Under the pieces are notes generated by a model. The model searched no databases. It was not told the origin of the DNA and was given only the letters and a program-made list of their open reading frames with translations. This document shows, one piece after another, positions 5,967 to 13,163 of a stretch of DNA of 13,404 nucleotides. The position numbers were made by a program, and so were the translations under genes. Source of the stretch: Bacillota bacterium (lineage in GTDB: Bacteria; Bacillota; Clostridia; Clostridiales; Clostridiaceae); NCBI GenBank assembly GCA_023451395.1, contig JAEXZL010000130.1, positions 1-13,404 on the forward strand, written 5' to 3'. Position 1 is the stretch's first letter. Each line of letters begins with the position of its first letter.

Positions 5967-6614
5967 ATGAACGAACCATTATTTCAAGCAAGTAATCTTG
6001 TTTACAAGTTTAATTTAACCTATGATAATGTGAGAATTGAAAAAGATAAAGTTAATTTTATTGTTGGAGAGAGCGGAAGTGGTAAAAGTATTTTCTTAAA
6101 GCTGCTGAATAATTCCATCAGTCCAATATCCGGGGAGTTGTTATATAAAGGTGCGGCAATAGAAAAATATGATCCTATTGCTTTAAGACGTGAGGTAAGC
6201 CTTGTAGCTCAAGAACCCTTTCTCTTTGATGAGAGCATTATAGATAATTTTAAAACCTTCTATTCTCTAAGACAAGCACCTATGCCTGAAAAAGATTATA
6301 TCAGTTATATTACAGAGCTTTGCTCAGTAAATGTACCCTTAGATCAAAATGCATCTACCCTTTCCGGTGGGGAACGTCAAAGAATTTATACTTCAATTTT
6401 TTTATCCTTATGCCCAAAGGTTATCCTTCTCGATGAACCAACTTCAGCCTTAGATGAGAAGAATAGTTATAGGGTAGTTGAGAACATAACAAATTTCTGT
6501 AAAGAAAAAAACATAGACATAGTAATAGTAAGTCATGATAAAAAGATCGTTGATGGTTTCTGTGAAAATAAAATCGAAATAGTGAAGGAGGTCAATGATG
6601 GAAGGAATAGCTAA
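5967..6614 (+). CDS. fetA: FetA-like ABC transporter ATP-binding protein
   Basis: A 215-residue ATPase that powers the FetB membrane partner. All ABC motifs are present: Walker A GESGSGKS (34-41), Q-loop Gln82, signature LSGGERQ (132-138), Walker B VILLDE (152-157) and H-loop His190. The short length and lack of extensions fit the FetA/YbbL group. ATG 5967 is preferred over an in-frame GTG at 5958, because that GTG overlaps the end of AAAGGAAG while the ATG has proper spacing. The gene overlaps the start of fetB, giving coupled translation. In E. coli FetAB exports iron and raises peroxide resistance. The assignment depends mainly on the partner gene, which is highly distinctive. The metal exported here is not shown by sequence. 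Confidence 0.85.
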   Translation: MNEPLFQASNLVYKFNLTYDNVRIEKDKVNFIVGESGSGKSIFLKLLNNSISPISGELLYKGAAIEKYDPIALRREVSLVAQEPFLFDESIIDNFKTFYSLRQAPMPEKDYISYITELCSVNVPLDQNASTLSGGERQRIYTSIFLSLCPKVILLDEPTSALDEKNSYRVVENITNFCKEKNIDIVIVSHDKKIVDGFCENKIEIVKEVNDGRNS

Positions 6615-7368
6615 ACTTGATATTCTTCAGTTTTCACTTATTTATTTACTGCTAATTATAGTGTTATTAATAATGAAAAAGTCAAAAATCAATCAAACAA
6701 AGCTTCTTATAATTGCTAGTGTAAGAATGACAGTTCAGCTTGTGATTGTTGGTTATATACTTCAATATATTTTTGGTAATCCAAAGCCTATATTTACTGT
6801 AGCCTTTCTTATAGTGATGATTATGTTTTCTATTGATAGGGTAATTAGACGCAGAAAAGACTTAAACAAAAATTTTAAGCTTGCCATAGGAGCTTCCTTA
6901 AGCTTTGGAGGGCTTTTGGTTCTATTTTTCTTTGTGGCTATTGTGGTTAAAAAATCTATATTAAACCCTCAATACACTATTCCCTTAGCAGGCATGATAA
7001 TTGGTAATGCTATGACTGGCATAAACATTGGGATAAAAACCTTCATGGATTCCATAAGCAAAGAAAAAAGCAAAATTAACACCTTGCTTAATTTGGGTGT
7101 GGAGCCTAAAGAGATTTTGAGGCCCTTTGCTAACAATGCCTTAGAAACTGCATTAATTCCTACACTAAACTCCATGGTTGGAATGGGAATAATTTTCTTA
7201 CCTGGAATGATGACAGGACAAATTTTATCCGGTACAGTTCCCACCACTGCTATTATGTACCAAATAGCAATTATGATTGCAATTTGCACCTCTGTTTGTA
7301 TAACGGTCTTTTTATCTTTAAATTTAGGATACAAGTCCTTATATAATCATAGAAAGCAATTTCTGTAA
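6598..7368 (+). CDS. fetB: FetB-like (UPF0014) metal-export permease
   Basis: A 256-residue polytopic membrane protein with hydrophobic segments at about 9-26, 36-58, 65-80, 96-117, 125-145, 186-203 and 215-242. UPF0014/YbbM hallmarks are clear: SVRMTVQLVIVGY (41-53), IPLAGMIIGNAMTG (128-141), the LLNLGVEP loop, and LPGMMTGQILSG (201-212) followed by YQIAIM. Two ATGs stand side by side. ATG 6598 sits 6 nt after AAGGAGG (6585-6591), a better distance than ATG 6595. It overlaps the fetA end by 17 nt. Its function would be to pair with FetA as a metal (iron) exporter. A strand-restricted short frame on the other strand is only a shadow. Confidence 0.9.
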   Translation: MEGIAKLDILQFSLIYLLLIIVLLIMKKSKINQTKLLIIASVRMTVQLVIVGYILQYIFGNPKPIFTVAFLIVMIMFSIDRVIRRRKDLNKNFKLAIGASLSFGGLLVLFFFVAIVVKKSILNPQYTIPLAGMIIGNAMTGINIGIKTFMDSISKEKSKINTLLNLGVEPKEILRPFANNALETALIPTLNSMVGMGIIFLPGMMTGQILSGTVPTTAIMYQIAIMIAICTSVCITVFLSLNLGYKSLYNHRKQFL

Positions 7369-7527
7369 AATTAATATCATCATTTTTATACGAGATAGCT
7401 TGGATTAATAAATTAAACTATTTCTTTTATTAATGCATGTTATTTAGTGATATAACTTCTACACATAAATATATTTAAGAGCATAGACTATATTGACTGT
7501 TAAATGTGTAAAAGGTGGTTATAGCTT
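7369..7527. other. Gap between fetB and the hemerythrin gene
   Basis: It contains an AT-only hairpin ATTAATAAA (7404-7412) / TTTATTAAT (7426-7434), too weak to call a terminator. No convincing promoter is placed correctly before the GTG at 7528: TTGACT at 7493 would need a -10 inside the ribosome site. Read-through from fetAB into the hemerythrin gene is therefore possible. Confidence 0.4.
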
Positions 7528-8166
7528 GTGTATACAAATACCACGGAAAATAAAATAGAAATTTCTCCTACAGAGGACCTAATGAGAGAACACGGAGTTT
7601 TACATCGTATCTTGTTGATTTATAAGGATGCACTAAAATATTTACAAGGACAAAAATCAAATAATCAGATAACCATTTATAATGTTATATATAATGCTGC
7701 CTCTATAGCACATGAATTTATTGAAAACTACCATCAAAAATTAGAGGAGCAATATGTTTTTCCAAGGTTTTCTCATAGCCCTAAATATTTTGAGCTTATA
7801 AATACCCTTCGTAATCAACACAATGCAGCTAGTAATTTAACAAAAAACATACTTTATTATTCATCAATAAAAACCCCTTTTCCTTTTGAAAACACCATTC
7901 AATTAATTCAATTGCTATCATTGTATATAAATATGTATGAACCTCATTCTGCTCGTGAAGATACAGTTGTATTTCCAGCTTTTCATGAATTAATAACTCC
8001 GGAAGAATTTAAAAAACTGGGGGAACGCTTTGAAGAAATAGAAGAGCAGAAATTTGGAAAAGATGGATTTACTCAAATAGTTAATGAAGTTGCCAATATA
8101 GAGAAAGTATTAGGCATTTATAATTTGGCCCAATTTACCCCAATAGTGATAAGTCCTACTATATAA
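7528..8166 (+). CDS. Hemerythrin-like (HHE) iron-binding protein
   Basis: A 212-residue protein with a four-helix hemerythrin fold. Likely di-iron ligands are visible: His22 and His26 (REHGVLHR), His62 and Glu63 (AHEFIENYH), His69, Glu73/Glu74 (EEQYVFP), His98 (RNQHN), and His140 with Glu144/Asp145 (EPHSAREDTVVFP). Such proteins bind oxygen, or sense or detoxify oxygen, NO or peroxide species in anaerobes. An extra C-terminal helix region (170-212) follows the core. The start is GTG 7528 with AAAGGTGG at 7511-7518. It lies 159 nt after fetB in the same direction, which suggests an iron-handling unit. It ends at a strong terminator. Which activity it has cannot be told. Confidence 0.88.
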   Translation: MYTNTTENKIEISPTEDLMREHGVLHRILLIYKDALKYLQGQKSNNQITIYNVIYNAASIAHEFIENYHQKLEEQYVFPRFSHSPKYFELINTLRNQHNAASNLTKNILYYSSIKTPFPFENTIQLIQLLSLYINMYEPHSAREDTVVFPAFHELITPEEFKKLGERFEEIEEQKFGKDGFTQIVNEVANIEKVLGIYNLAQFTPIVISPTI

Positions 8167-8189
8167 ATAGTAAGTTCACTATGCAAAAA

Positions 8190-8235
8190 AGCATTCATAG
8201 AAATGATTTTACTCACTTCTATGAATGCTATTATC
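8190..8235. terminator. Bidirectional terminator between hemerythrin and DUF2087 genes
   Basis: A perfect 13-bp stem AGCATTCATAGAA (8190-8202) / TTCTATGAATGCT (8217-8229), extendable by TGA/TCA. On the minus strand it is followed by TTTTTT, a textbook tail. On the plus strand ATTATCTTT follows. It serves both convergent genes. Confidence 0.88.
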
Positions 8236-8245
8236 TTTAATTATT

Positions 8246-9217
8246 CTACTTATCATATAGTTTTAACTTATCTCCTTGACTATCAATCCACATATTTAAA
8301 AGTTCCTTTAAATCATCAACTGTTTCTTTTTCTGTAGCCTCTTCTCTTTGTTTAAGCTTATCTAAAATTTTAAATTCAAATGCATTTTCTCCATAGCGAT
8401 CCCAGTCCTCTTGTAGACCTTTAACTCTTATTTTCCCTAAGCTTAATTTGAACTTAATTGACTCAAAGGGCTTATATAAATTCTTACATATATCCACAAA
8501 GGAATATCCATTAACTTTATTGTATATTTGAATTATTCCCATCTCAACTTCTTGCTGTTTATAATTATTTATTATATCCTTTCTTTTCATATCCTTCACA
8601 GTGTTTTCCCCCTCAGCTTTATAATATTTACTTCCATCTTTTTCTCTCTTCAAATAACCATAGTCTACTAGATAACGTCTTATTAAAGCATCGTCATCAT
8701 AGATTTTATTAATTGTTCTTTTAACTTCCTCTTCTGTATAAATCCTAGTTGGCTCAAATAAACTAGCAAATCTAGGCAGTAAAGCCTTCCTCTTTCCCTC
8801 TTTAACTGGAAAATATCTAATCTTATGATTTACTGAATTAGATACATCTTCATCAACCAATTCCATAATAGCCAAAAAAGCTCTTGCCTGCCTAGCTCTT
8901 TCTCTTAAGGCAAATCTAGTATTTCTCACTGTAGATTCTGAGCAAGCAAGATTAAGTGCAATCTCTTTATCACTAAAATTACTAGATATCATATCGAGAA
9001 ACTCTTTTTGAATTTCAGTTAATCCAGTATATTTCTTATCTAATGTCAATAATCTTTCAATAGGAGTTCCATGACTTGACATATGCTCATTTATAATGTC
9101 ATTATTTTCACCTATACTTTTTCCACATATGAGGCATATAAAGTCTGCCTTTTTGTTATCCCACAAATATCCTCTTTTAAAATCTTCTATCGATGCATTG
9201 CGTATAAATTCTTTCAT
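8246..9217 (-). CDS. C2H2-like finger, LuxR-type HTH, DUF2087, GIY-YIG-like fusion
   Basis: A 323-residue composite protein. Residues 26-49 hold CxxC-x13-HxxxH (C28, C31, H45, H49), a probable zinc finger. Residues 66-110 are a LuxR-type HTH (LTEIQKEFLDMI, SDKEIALNLACSESTVRNT). Residues 143-200 match DUF2087 (LPRFASLFEPTRIYTEEEV, DDDALIRRYLVDYGYLKRE). Residues 226-290 resemble a GIY-YIG nuclease domain (GIIQIYNKVNGYSFVDICKN ... LQEDWDRYGENAFEFKIL). The GIY-YIG part lacks expected catalytic residues: GIY is GII, YIG is FVD, and the helix Arg is absent. It is thus probably inactive and used for binding. AGGAGG at 9222-9227 supports the start. It is divergent from glnA with a shared control region. 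Likely a transcription regulator. Confidence 0.82.
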   Translation of the reverse strand: MKEFIRNASIEDFKRGYLWDNKKADFICLICGKSIGENNDIINEHMSSHGTPIERLLTLDKKYTGLTEIQKEFLDMISSNFSDKEIALNLACSESTVRNTRFALRERARQARAFLAIMELVDEDVSNSVNHKIRYFPVKEGKRKALLPRFASLFEPTRIYTEEEVKRTINKIYDDDALIRRYLVDYGYLKREKDGSKYYKAEGENTVKDMKRKDIINNYKQQEVEMGIIQIYNKVNGYSFVDICKNLYKPFESIKFKLSLGKIRVKGLQEDWDRYGENAFEFKILDKLKQREEATEKETVDDLKELLNMWIDSQGDKLKLYDK

Positions 9218-9246
9218 TTTTCCTCCTATCTATTAAATTCATAGAC

Positions 9247-9276
9247 AGTTTAACATTTTATAAGTTGTAATGTCAA
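9247..9276 (-). promoter_or_regulatory. Promoter of the DUF2087/GIY-YIG gene
   Basis: On the minus strand TTGACA (plus 9271-9276) is a perfect -35. An 18-bp spacer leads to TAAACT (plus 9247-9252) as a 4-of-6 -10. The start codon is 30 nt further on. The spacer region also carries one TAAGT box. Confidence 0.5.
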
Positions 9277-9361
9277 ATAAATACTTATATGAAAATATCT
9301 ACATACAAGTAAGTATTATATACCATGAGTAAAACAATATAAGTTTTTCACTTACTTCATG
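9261..9361. promoter_or_regulatory. Cluster of TAAGT/ACTTA boxes and alternative dyads
   Basis: TAAGT or its complement occurs at 9261, 9283, 9310, 9340 and 9350. Dyads built from these: AATACTTA (9280-9287) with TAAGTATT (9310-9317), and AAGTAAGT (9307-9314) with ACTTACTT (9350-9357). The two pairings share a segment and exclude each other. They lie between the divergent promoters of the DUF2087 gene and glnA, so shared operators are likelier than an RNA switch. Confidence 0.45.
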
Positions 9362-9385
9362 TCATTAAAGCGTTATCGTAAAAGA

Positions 9386-9414
9386 TTGACGGAAAAAAAT
9401 GGTTGTTTTAAGCT
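9386..9414 (+). promoter_or_regulatory. Candidate glnA promoter
   Basis: TTGACG (9386-9391), 17-bp spacer, TAAGCT (9409-9414). This is a good -35 and a fair -10, placing the start near 9421. No GlnR/TnrA box of the TGTNA-N7-TNACA form was found near it. Confidence 0.45.
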
Positions 9415-9459
9415 AATTATGTGATAATTTTTTATATTCAAAAAATAGGAGGATTAATA

Positions 9460-10881
9460 ATGGAGCTACAGGATGTATTAGGCTATTGCCGAGATAATAA
9501 TGTTAAAATGGTTGATTTTAAGCTTATTGATATTCAAGGAAGATGGAGACATATTTCCATCCCTGTAGAGAGATTCAACGAGGATATTATGAAATACGGT
9601 ATAGGTTTTGATGGGTCAAGCTATGGCTTCGCACCAGTGGAAAACAGTGATATGGTCTTTATACCCAACTTGGAAACAGCAAAGCTTGACCCATTTATGT
9701 ACATACCTACTCTTTCAATGATTGGGGATGTAAAAGTTATAAAAAATCCAAACAATATTCCCTTTGATCAATATCCAAGGAATGTTGCTAAAGCAGCAGT
9801 TGATTATTTAAGGTCTGAAGGTATAGGGGATGATTTTCTCATAGGACCTGAGTTTGAGTTTCATATTTTTAATCATGTGAGCTTTGAAAATAGTCCTAAT
9901 AGAGTTTATCATAGTTTAGATGCTGATGAAGCTCAGTGGAATATGTCAAAAGAAAAGAGTAATGGCTATATTACTCCTCATAAGGGCGGTTATCACATTT
10001 CTCTCCCTCAGGATATAACCTATAATCTAAGATCTAAAATAACCATGCTAATGGAGCAGTGGGGAATAAAGGTTAAATATCACCATCATGAGGTAGGAGG
10101 CCCAGGGCAGGTTGAGGTTGAGGTTGAGCTTGGTGATATGGTTTCAATGGCAGATAACACATTGATTACTAAATATATAATAAAAAACTCAGCTGTTGCT
10201 GAAGGAAAGACTGCAACTTTTATGCCCAAGCCTATATATGGTGAAGCTGGCAACGGCATGCACGTTCATATGCTGCTTTTTAAAGATGGAAAACCTATTT
10301 TCTATGATCCTAAGGGTTATTCTATGCTCAGTGAAACAGCACATTATTTTATGGGAGGTTTACTTAAGCATGCCAGAAGCTTATGTGCCTTAACTAATCC
10401 CTCAACTAACTCATATAAAAGATTAATACCAGGCTTCGAGGCTCCTGTAACAATAGGCTATGCAACTGCTAATAGAAGCTCTGTAATAAGAATCCCCGCT
10501 TATGCAAAAAAGCCGGAGTCAAAACGCTTTGAGCTTAGAAATCCAGATGCTACCTGCAATCCTTATTATGCCTATGCTGCTATCCTAATGGCAGGAATTG
10601 ATGGCATAAAAAATAAAATCGATCCTTCAATAAATGGCTGGGGTCCCTTTGACTATAATCTTTTTGATCTATCAAAGGAGGAGCAGTCCAAGCTTCAATC
10701 TCTTCCAAGAAACCTTTCCGAAGCTTTAGAGGCTTTAGAGGAAGATCATGAATATCTTACAGCAGGAGGAGTTTTCCCTGAAAGACTTCTGGAGCTTTGG
10801 GTTGAGCTTAAGAGTAAAGAAGCAAAGAAAATAAATGAAGTACCACATCCTGCAGAATTTATTACTTACTTTGATCTATAA
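9460..10881 (+). CDS. glnA: Glutamine synthetase type I
   Basis: A 473-residue enzyme making glutamine from glutamate, ammonia and ATP, a dodecamer in the cytoplasm. Visible family motifs: FDGSS (50-54), metal-binding GPEFEF (129-134, Glu131/Glu133), HHHEV (208-212), ATP-site TATFMPKP (251-258), GMHVH (266-270), NSYKRLIPGFEAPV (317-330, Glu327 loop), ANRSSVIRIP (337-346) and RFELRNPD (356-363). The start at 9460 has AGGAGG at 9447-9452 and skips 13 spurious upstream residues. Length and C terminus resemble the larger GSI-beta enzymes, but the adenylylation Tyr of the NLYDL motif is Phe402 here (NLFDL). So control by adenylylation is not expected. It is monocistronic, with a strong terminator. 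Confidence 0.96.
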   Translation: MELQDVLGYCRDNNVKMVDFKLIDIQGRWRHISIPVERFNEDIMKYGIGFDGSSYGFAPVENSDMVFIPNLETAKLDPFMYIPTLSMIGDVKVIKNPNNIPFDQYPRNVAKAAVDYLRSEGIGDDFLIGPEFEFHIFNHVSFENSPNRVYHSLDADEAQWNMSKEKSNGYITPHKGGYHISLPQDITYNLRSKITMLMEQWGIKVKYHHHEVGGPGQVEVEVELGDMVSMADNTLITKYIIKNSAVAEGKTATFMPKPIYGEAGNGMHVHMLLFKDGKPIFYDPKGYSMLSETAHYFMGGLLKHARSLCALTNPSTNSYKRLIPGFEAPVTIGYATANRSSVIRIPAYAKKPESKRFELRNPDATCNPYYAYAAILMAGIDGIKNKIDPSINGWGPFDYNLFDLSKEEQSKLQSLPRNLSEALEALEEDHEYLTAGGVFPERLLELWVELKSKEAKKINEVPHPAEFITYFDL

Positions 10882-10887
10882 ATAAGC

Positions 10888-10931
10888 ATTAATGAAAAAG
10901 AAGCCTAGGCCTTGGCTTCTTTTTCATTAAT
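10888..10931. terminator. Strong bidirectional terminator of glnA and the SDR gene
   Basis: A perfect 18-bp stem: arm one at 10888-10905 (ATTAATGAAAAAGAAGCC) and arm two at 10914-10931, with an 8-nt loop. The A-run before the GC part and the T-run after it give U-tails on both strands. The stop codon of the convergent SDR gene (10927-10929) lies inside arm two. Confidence 0.92.
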
Positions 10932-11871
10932 TCACACTGCTTAGGTAATTAGAGGTTAACTTATTACATAAGTCCCATATGTTTTCTATCATGTTATTAT
11001 CTCTTGCATATTTAGGATATACATCTGATCCTATAAGCTTTTTAAATAAATCTATAGCATGATCACTACTTTCCTCTTTTCTCATAACCTTACCTTCACT
11101 ATTTAATAATTCTCCACTGATATTTTTAAATTCATTGGATGTGCAGATATGAAAATATTTATTACCTATTTCTTCTGTATTGTGGTTAAATAAATTCTGT
11201 ATTCTTCCAAGTATCCTCCAGAAAGACTTAAACTTTTTTAATGTTTCTGGTGACATCTTAGTTGAAGGAATCATTAATGCATTTATATTTATGTTGTGAT
11301 TTTTAAACTCTTCAGCCATCTTAAAAGTTAATATTAATAATGCCATCTTAGAGTCTCCATACATTTTATATACATCATTCTTTTTTTTACCTTTTAATTC
11401 TCCCTGCAAGTTATCTAAATCTAGCTTTCTTTTTTCATCAAAGAAATGTTTAATATTAGTTGAACAGGCATTAAGAATTCTAGGATTTTCAGAGTTTAAC
11501 AATACATCTAATAATAAATTAGTCATTAAGTATGGGCCAAATACATTAGTTGCAAAGGTTAATTCTATACCATCTTCACTGATTTTGCATTCCTTTTCAC
11601 CATGATTAAAATATCCAGCATTGTGAATTAATATATCTAAGCGTCCATACTTACTTTTATATTCTGAGCAAAATTTATTTATTGATTTAAATGATGATAT
11701 ATCCAGCTTCATTAAATCCACATTTATGTTTTTTGATTCAGTTATTATGTCGTCTCTAGTTTTCTCACTTAATTGTATGTTACGACAAGCCATAATAACC
11801 GTATATCCTTCTTTTGCAAATTTTAATGCTGCTGCTTTACCTATCCCAGAGTTAGCTCCAGTTATTATCAC
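10927..11871 (-). CDS. Short-chain dehydrogenase/reductase, retinol-dehydrogenase-like
   Basis: A 314-residue NAD(P)-dependent oxidoreductase with a Rossmann fold. Motifs: TGANSGIG (4-11) for cofactor binding, HNAG (83-86), structural Asn109 (ATNVFG), catalytic Ser137 (NACS), and Tyr171-x3-Lys175 (YGDSK). CR at 29-30 after strand two suggests NADP preference. The length and C-terminal extension resemble the retinol dehydrogenase/WW-oxidoreductase-like subgroup. Substrate unknown. The start is GTG 11871, with AAAGGAG 6 nt upstream. An in-frame stop shortly before excludes a longer form, so the protein begins directly at strand one, unusually tight for the family. It stands alone between terminator and promoter. 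Confidence 0.88.
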   Translation of the reverse strand: MIITGANSGIGKAAALKFAKEGYTVIMACRNIQLSEKTRDDIITESKNINVDLMKLDISSFKSINKFCSEYKSKYGRLDILIHNAGYFNHGEKECKISEDGIELTFATNVFGPYLMTNLLLDVLLNSENPRILNACSTNIKHFFDEKRKLDLDNLQGELKGKKKNDVYKMYGDSKMALLILTFKMAEEFKNHNININALMIPSTKMSPETLKKFKSFWRILGRIQNLFNHNTEEIGNKYFHICTSNEFKNISGELLNSEGKVMRKEESSDHAIDLFKKLIGSDVYPKYARDNNMIENIWDLCNKLTSNYLSSVN

Positions 11872-11946
11872 AGTTTTCTCCTTTATCCCACCTACCCCTT
11901 TTTACTTCTTTCTTCATATCATCCCTGGAATTATTACCTCTATACC

Positions 11947-11971
11947 ATTATACCTAATTTTTCCAAATTAG
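11947..11971 (-). promoter_or_regulatory. Promoter -10 and dyad upstream of the SDR gene
   Basis: On the minus strand TATAAT (plus 11947-11952) is a consensus -10, 75 nt before the GTG. Directly upstream is the dyad CTAATTT-TTCC-AAATTAG (11954-11971), which fills the space where the -35 spacer lies. No good -35 is seen. A repressor or activator site is a plausible reading. Confidence 0.4.
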
Positions 11972-12018
11972 ATTTAGTTATTATTATATAACATATTATA
12001 TTTCTTTATATATACTAC

Positions 12019-12258
12019 CTATAAAATTAATAGTACTAGCATATCTATAATAAAATATGACATAATTCCTATGCATATACCTATAAGTCCTCCTATAATA
12101 ACATCAGATGGATAATGAACTAATAAATATATTCTAGAAAATGCTATAACTATAGAAATAACTAGTGCTATGTACCCTATTACTGGATTCATAAAAAATA
12201 ATATTGTTGTACAATAAAATGCTATAGTGCTATGGCCTGAAAATAAGAAAGCCTTAAT
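12019..12258 (-). pseudogene. Remnant of a PAP2-family membrane phosphatase
   Basis: The minus strand reads open from an in-frame stop at 12259-12261 to TAG at 12019-12021, 79 codons. It encodes KAFLFSGHSTIAF, a membrane segment, then SRIYLLVHYPSDVIIGGLIG and a final helix. SGHS and SR-x5-H-YPSDV are the second and third catalytic motifs of phosphatidic-acid-phosphatase type 2 (PAP2) enzymes. The N-terminal half with the K-x6-RP motif is missing, there is no start codon or ribosome site before SGHS, and the HAD promoter lies where it should be. This is a 5'-deleted relic; the C terminus looks intact. A full protein would dephosphorylate lipid phosphates such as undecaprenyl pyrophosphate. Confidence 0.82.
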
Positions 12259-12273
12259 CTATTTAATTAGCTA

Positions 12274-12302
12274 TTCATATATAAAGGTAATATTAGTATA
12301 AT
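12274..12302 (+). promoter_or_regulatory. Promoter of the Cof-type HAD gene
   Basis: TTCATA (12274-12279), 17-bp spacer, TATAAT (12297-12302). The -10 is consensus and the -35 matches 4 of 6. The start codon follows 27 nt later, with AGGGG as ribosome site near 12318. Confidence 0.55.
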
Positions 12303-12329
12303 TAAATAAAAAGCTTTAGGGGACGAAAT

Positions 12330-13163
12330 ATGAGTAAAATAAAAGTAATTATTATGGACGTTGATGGTACATTAACCAATAGTAAAAAAGTAATTACCCA
12401 AGATACTAAGGATGCATTAATTAAAGCACAAAAGACCGGTGCTATCTTAATTTTAGCATCAGGGAGACCTACCTCTGGATTGATGGATTATGCTAGAGAG
12501 TTAGAAATGGACAAAAACCATGGGCTTTTAGTTTCTTATAATGGCACTAAGGTAGTTGATTGTCAGACTAGGGAAGTTTTGTTTAATGAGGCCATGAGTG
12601 TTAAACAGGGACAAGCAGTACTCGAGCATATGAAGAAATTTGATGTTATACCCATGATTGATAAAGATGACTATATGTATGTTAATGATGTCTTTAATAA
12701 GATACAACTAAAAGGCTCACCCTTTAACGTAGTTGAATATGAATCTCGTGGAGGTAAATTTAAGCTATGTGAAAAGGATGATTTAGCTGTCTTTGCGAAC
12801 TTTCAATTAAATAAAATTTTAACTGCAGGAAACCCTGAATATCTAGAGAAACATTACAAAGAAATGATGGAACCCTTTAAAGACACTTTAAACTGTATGT
12901 TTACAGCATCCTTCTACTTTGAATTTACCCCTAAAGGAATTGACAAGGCTAAAGCCATAGATACTGTACTAATTCCTAGGGGATATAAAAGGGAAGAAAT
13001 GATTGCTTTTGGAGATGGACACAATGATGCTTCCATGATTAAATATGCTGGCATAGGAGTAGCTATGGCTAATTCAGTAGATGATTTAAAAGCCATAGCA
13101 GATGAAGTGACCTTATCTAACGAAGAAGATGGAATTGCTTATACACTAAGTAAATACCTATAA
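12330..13163 (+). CDS. Cof-type HAD-IIB sugar/nucleotide phosphatase
   Basis: A 277-residue soluble hydrolase of the YidA/Cof group. HAD motif I is DVDGTL (Asp10 nucleophile, Asp12), motif II is LASGR (Ser44), the motif III lysine lies in PKGIDKAKAI (about 202-206), and motif IV is FGDGHNDASM (Asp229, Asp233). The IIB cap lies between, about 85-190. Such enzymes remove phosphate from sugar phosphates or from phosphorylated cofactors such as FMN and PLP; the substrate cannot be told. Full length, with its own promoter. No clear terminator follows directly, though a hairpin at 13195-13221 could act as one without a good U-tail. Its end overlaps the broken YitT frame by a few bases. Confidence 0.93.
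   Translation: MSKIKVIIMDVDGTLTNSKKVITQDTKDALIKAQKTGAILILASGRPTSGLMDYARELEMDKNHGLLVSYNGTKVVDCQTREVLFNEAMSVKQGQAVLEHMKKFDVIPMIDKDDYMYVNDVFNKIQLKGSPFNVVEYESRGGKFKLCEKDDLAVFANFQLNKILTAGNPEYLEKHYKEMMEPFKDTLNCMFTASFYFEFTPKGIDKAKAIDTVLIPRGYKREEMIAFGDGHNDASMIKYAGIGVAMANSVDDLKAIADEVTLSNEEDGIAYTLSKYL

Noticed and set aside
6969..7334. Minus-strand frame of 121 codons opposite fetB
   Set aside because: Shadow of a strongly conserved membrane protein gene. Hydrophobicity on the reverse strand is a by-product.
9261..9459. Riboswitch or ANTAR-type antiterminator leader for glnA
   Set aside because: The dyads lie upstream of the best promoter (9386-9414), the transcribed leader would be only about 40 nt, and no terminator with a U-tail precedes the start codon.
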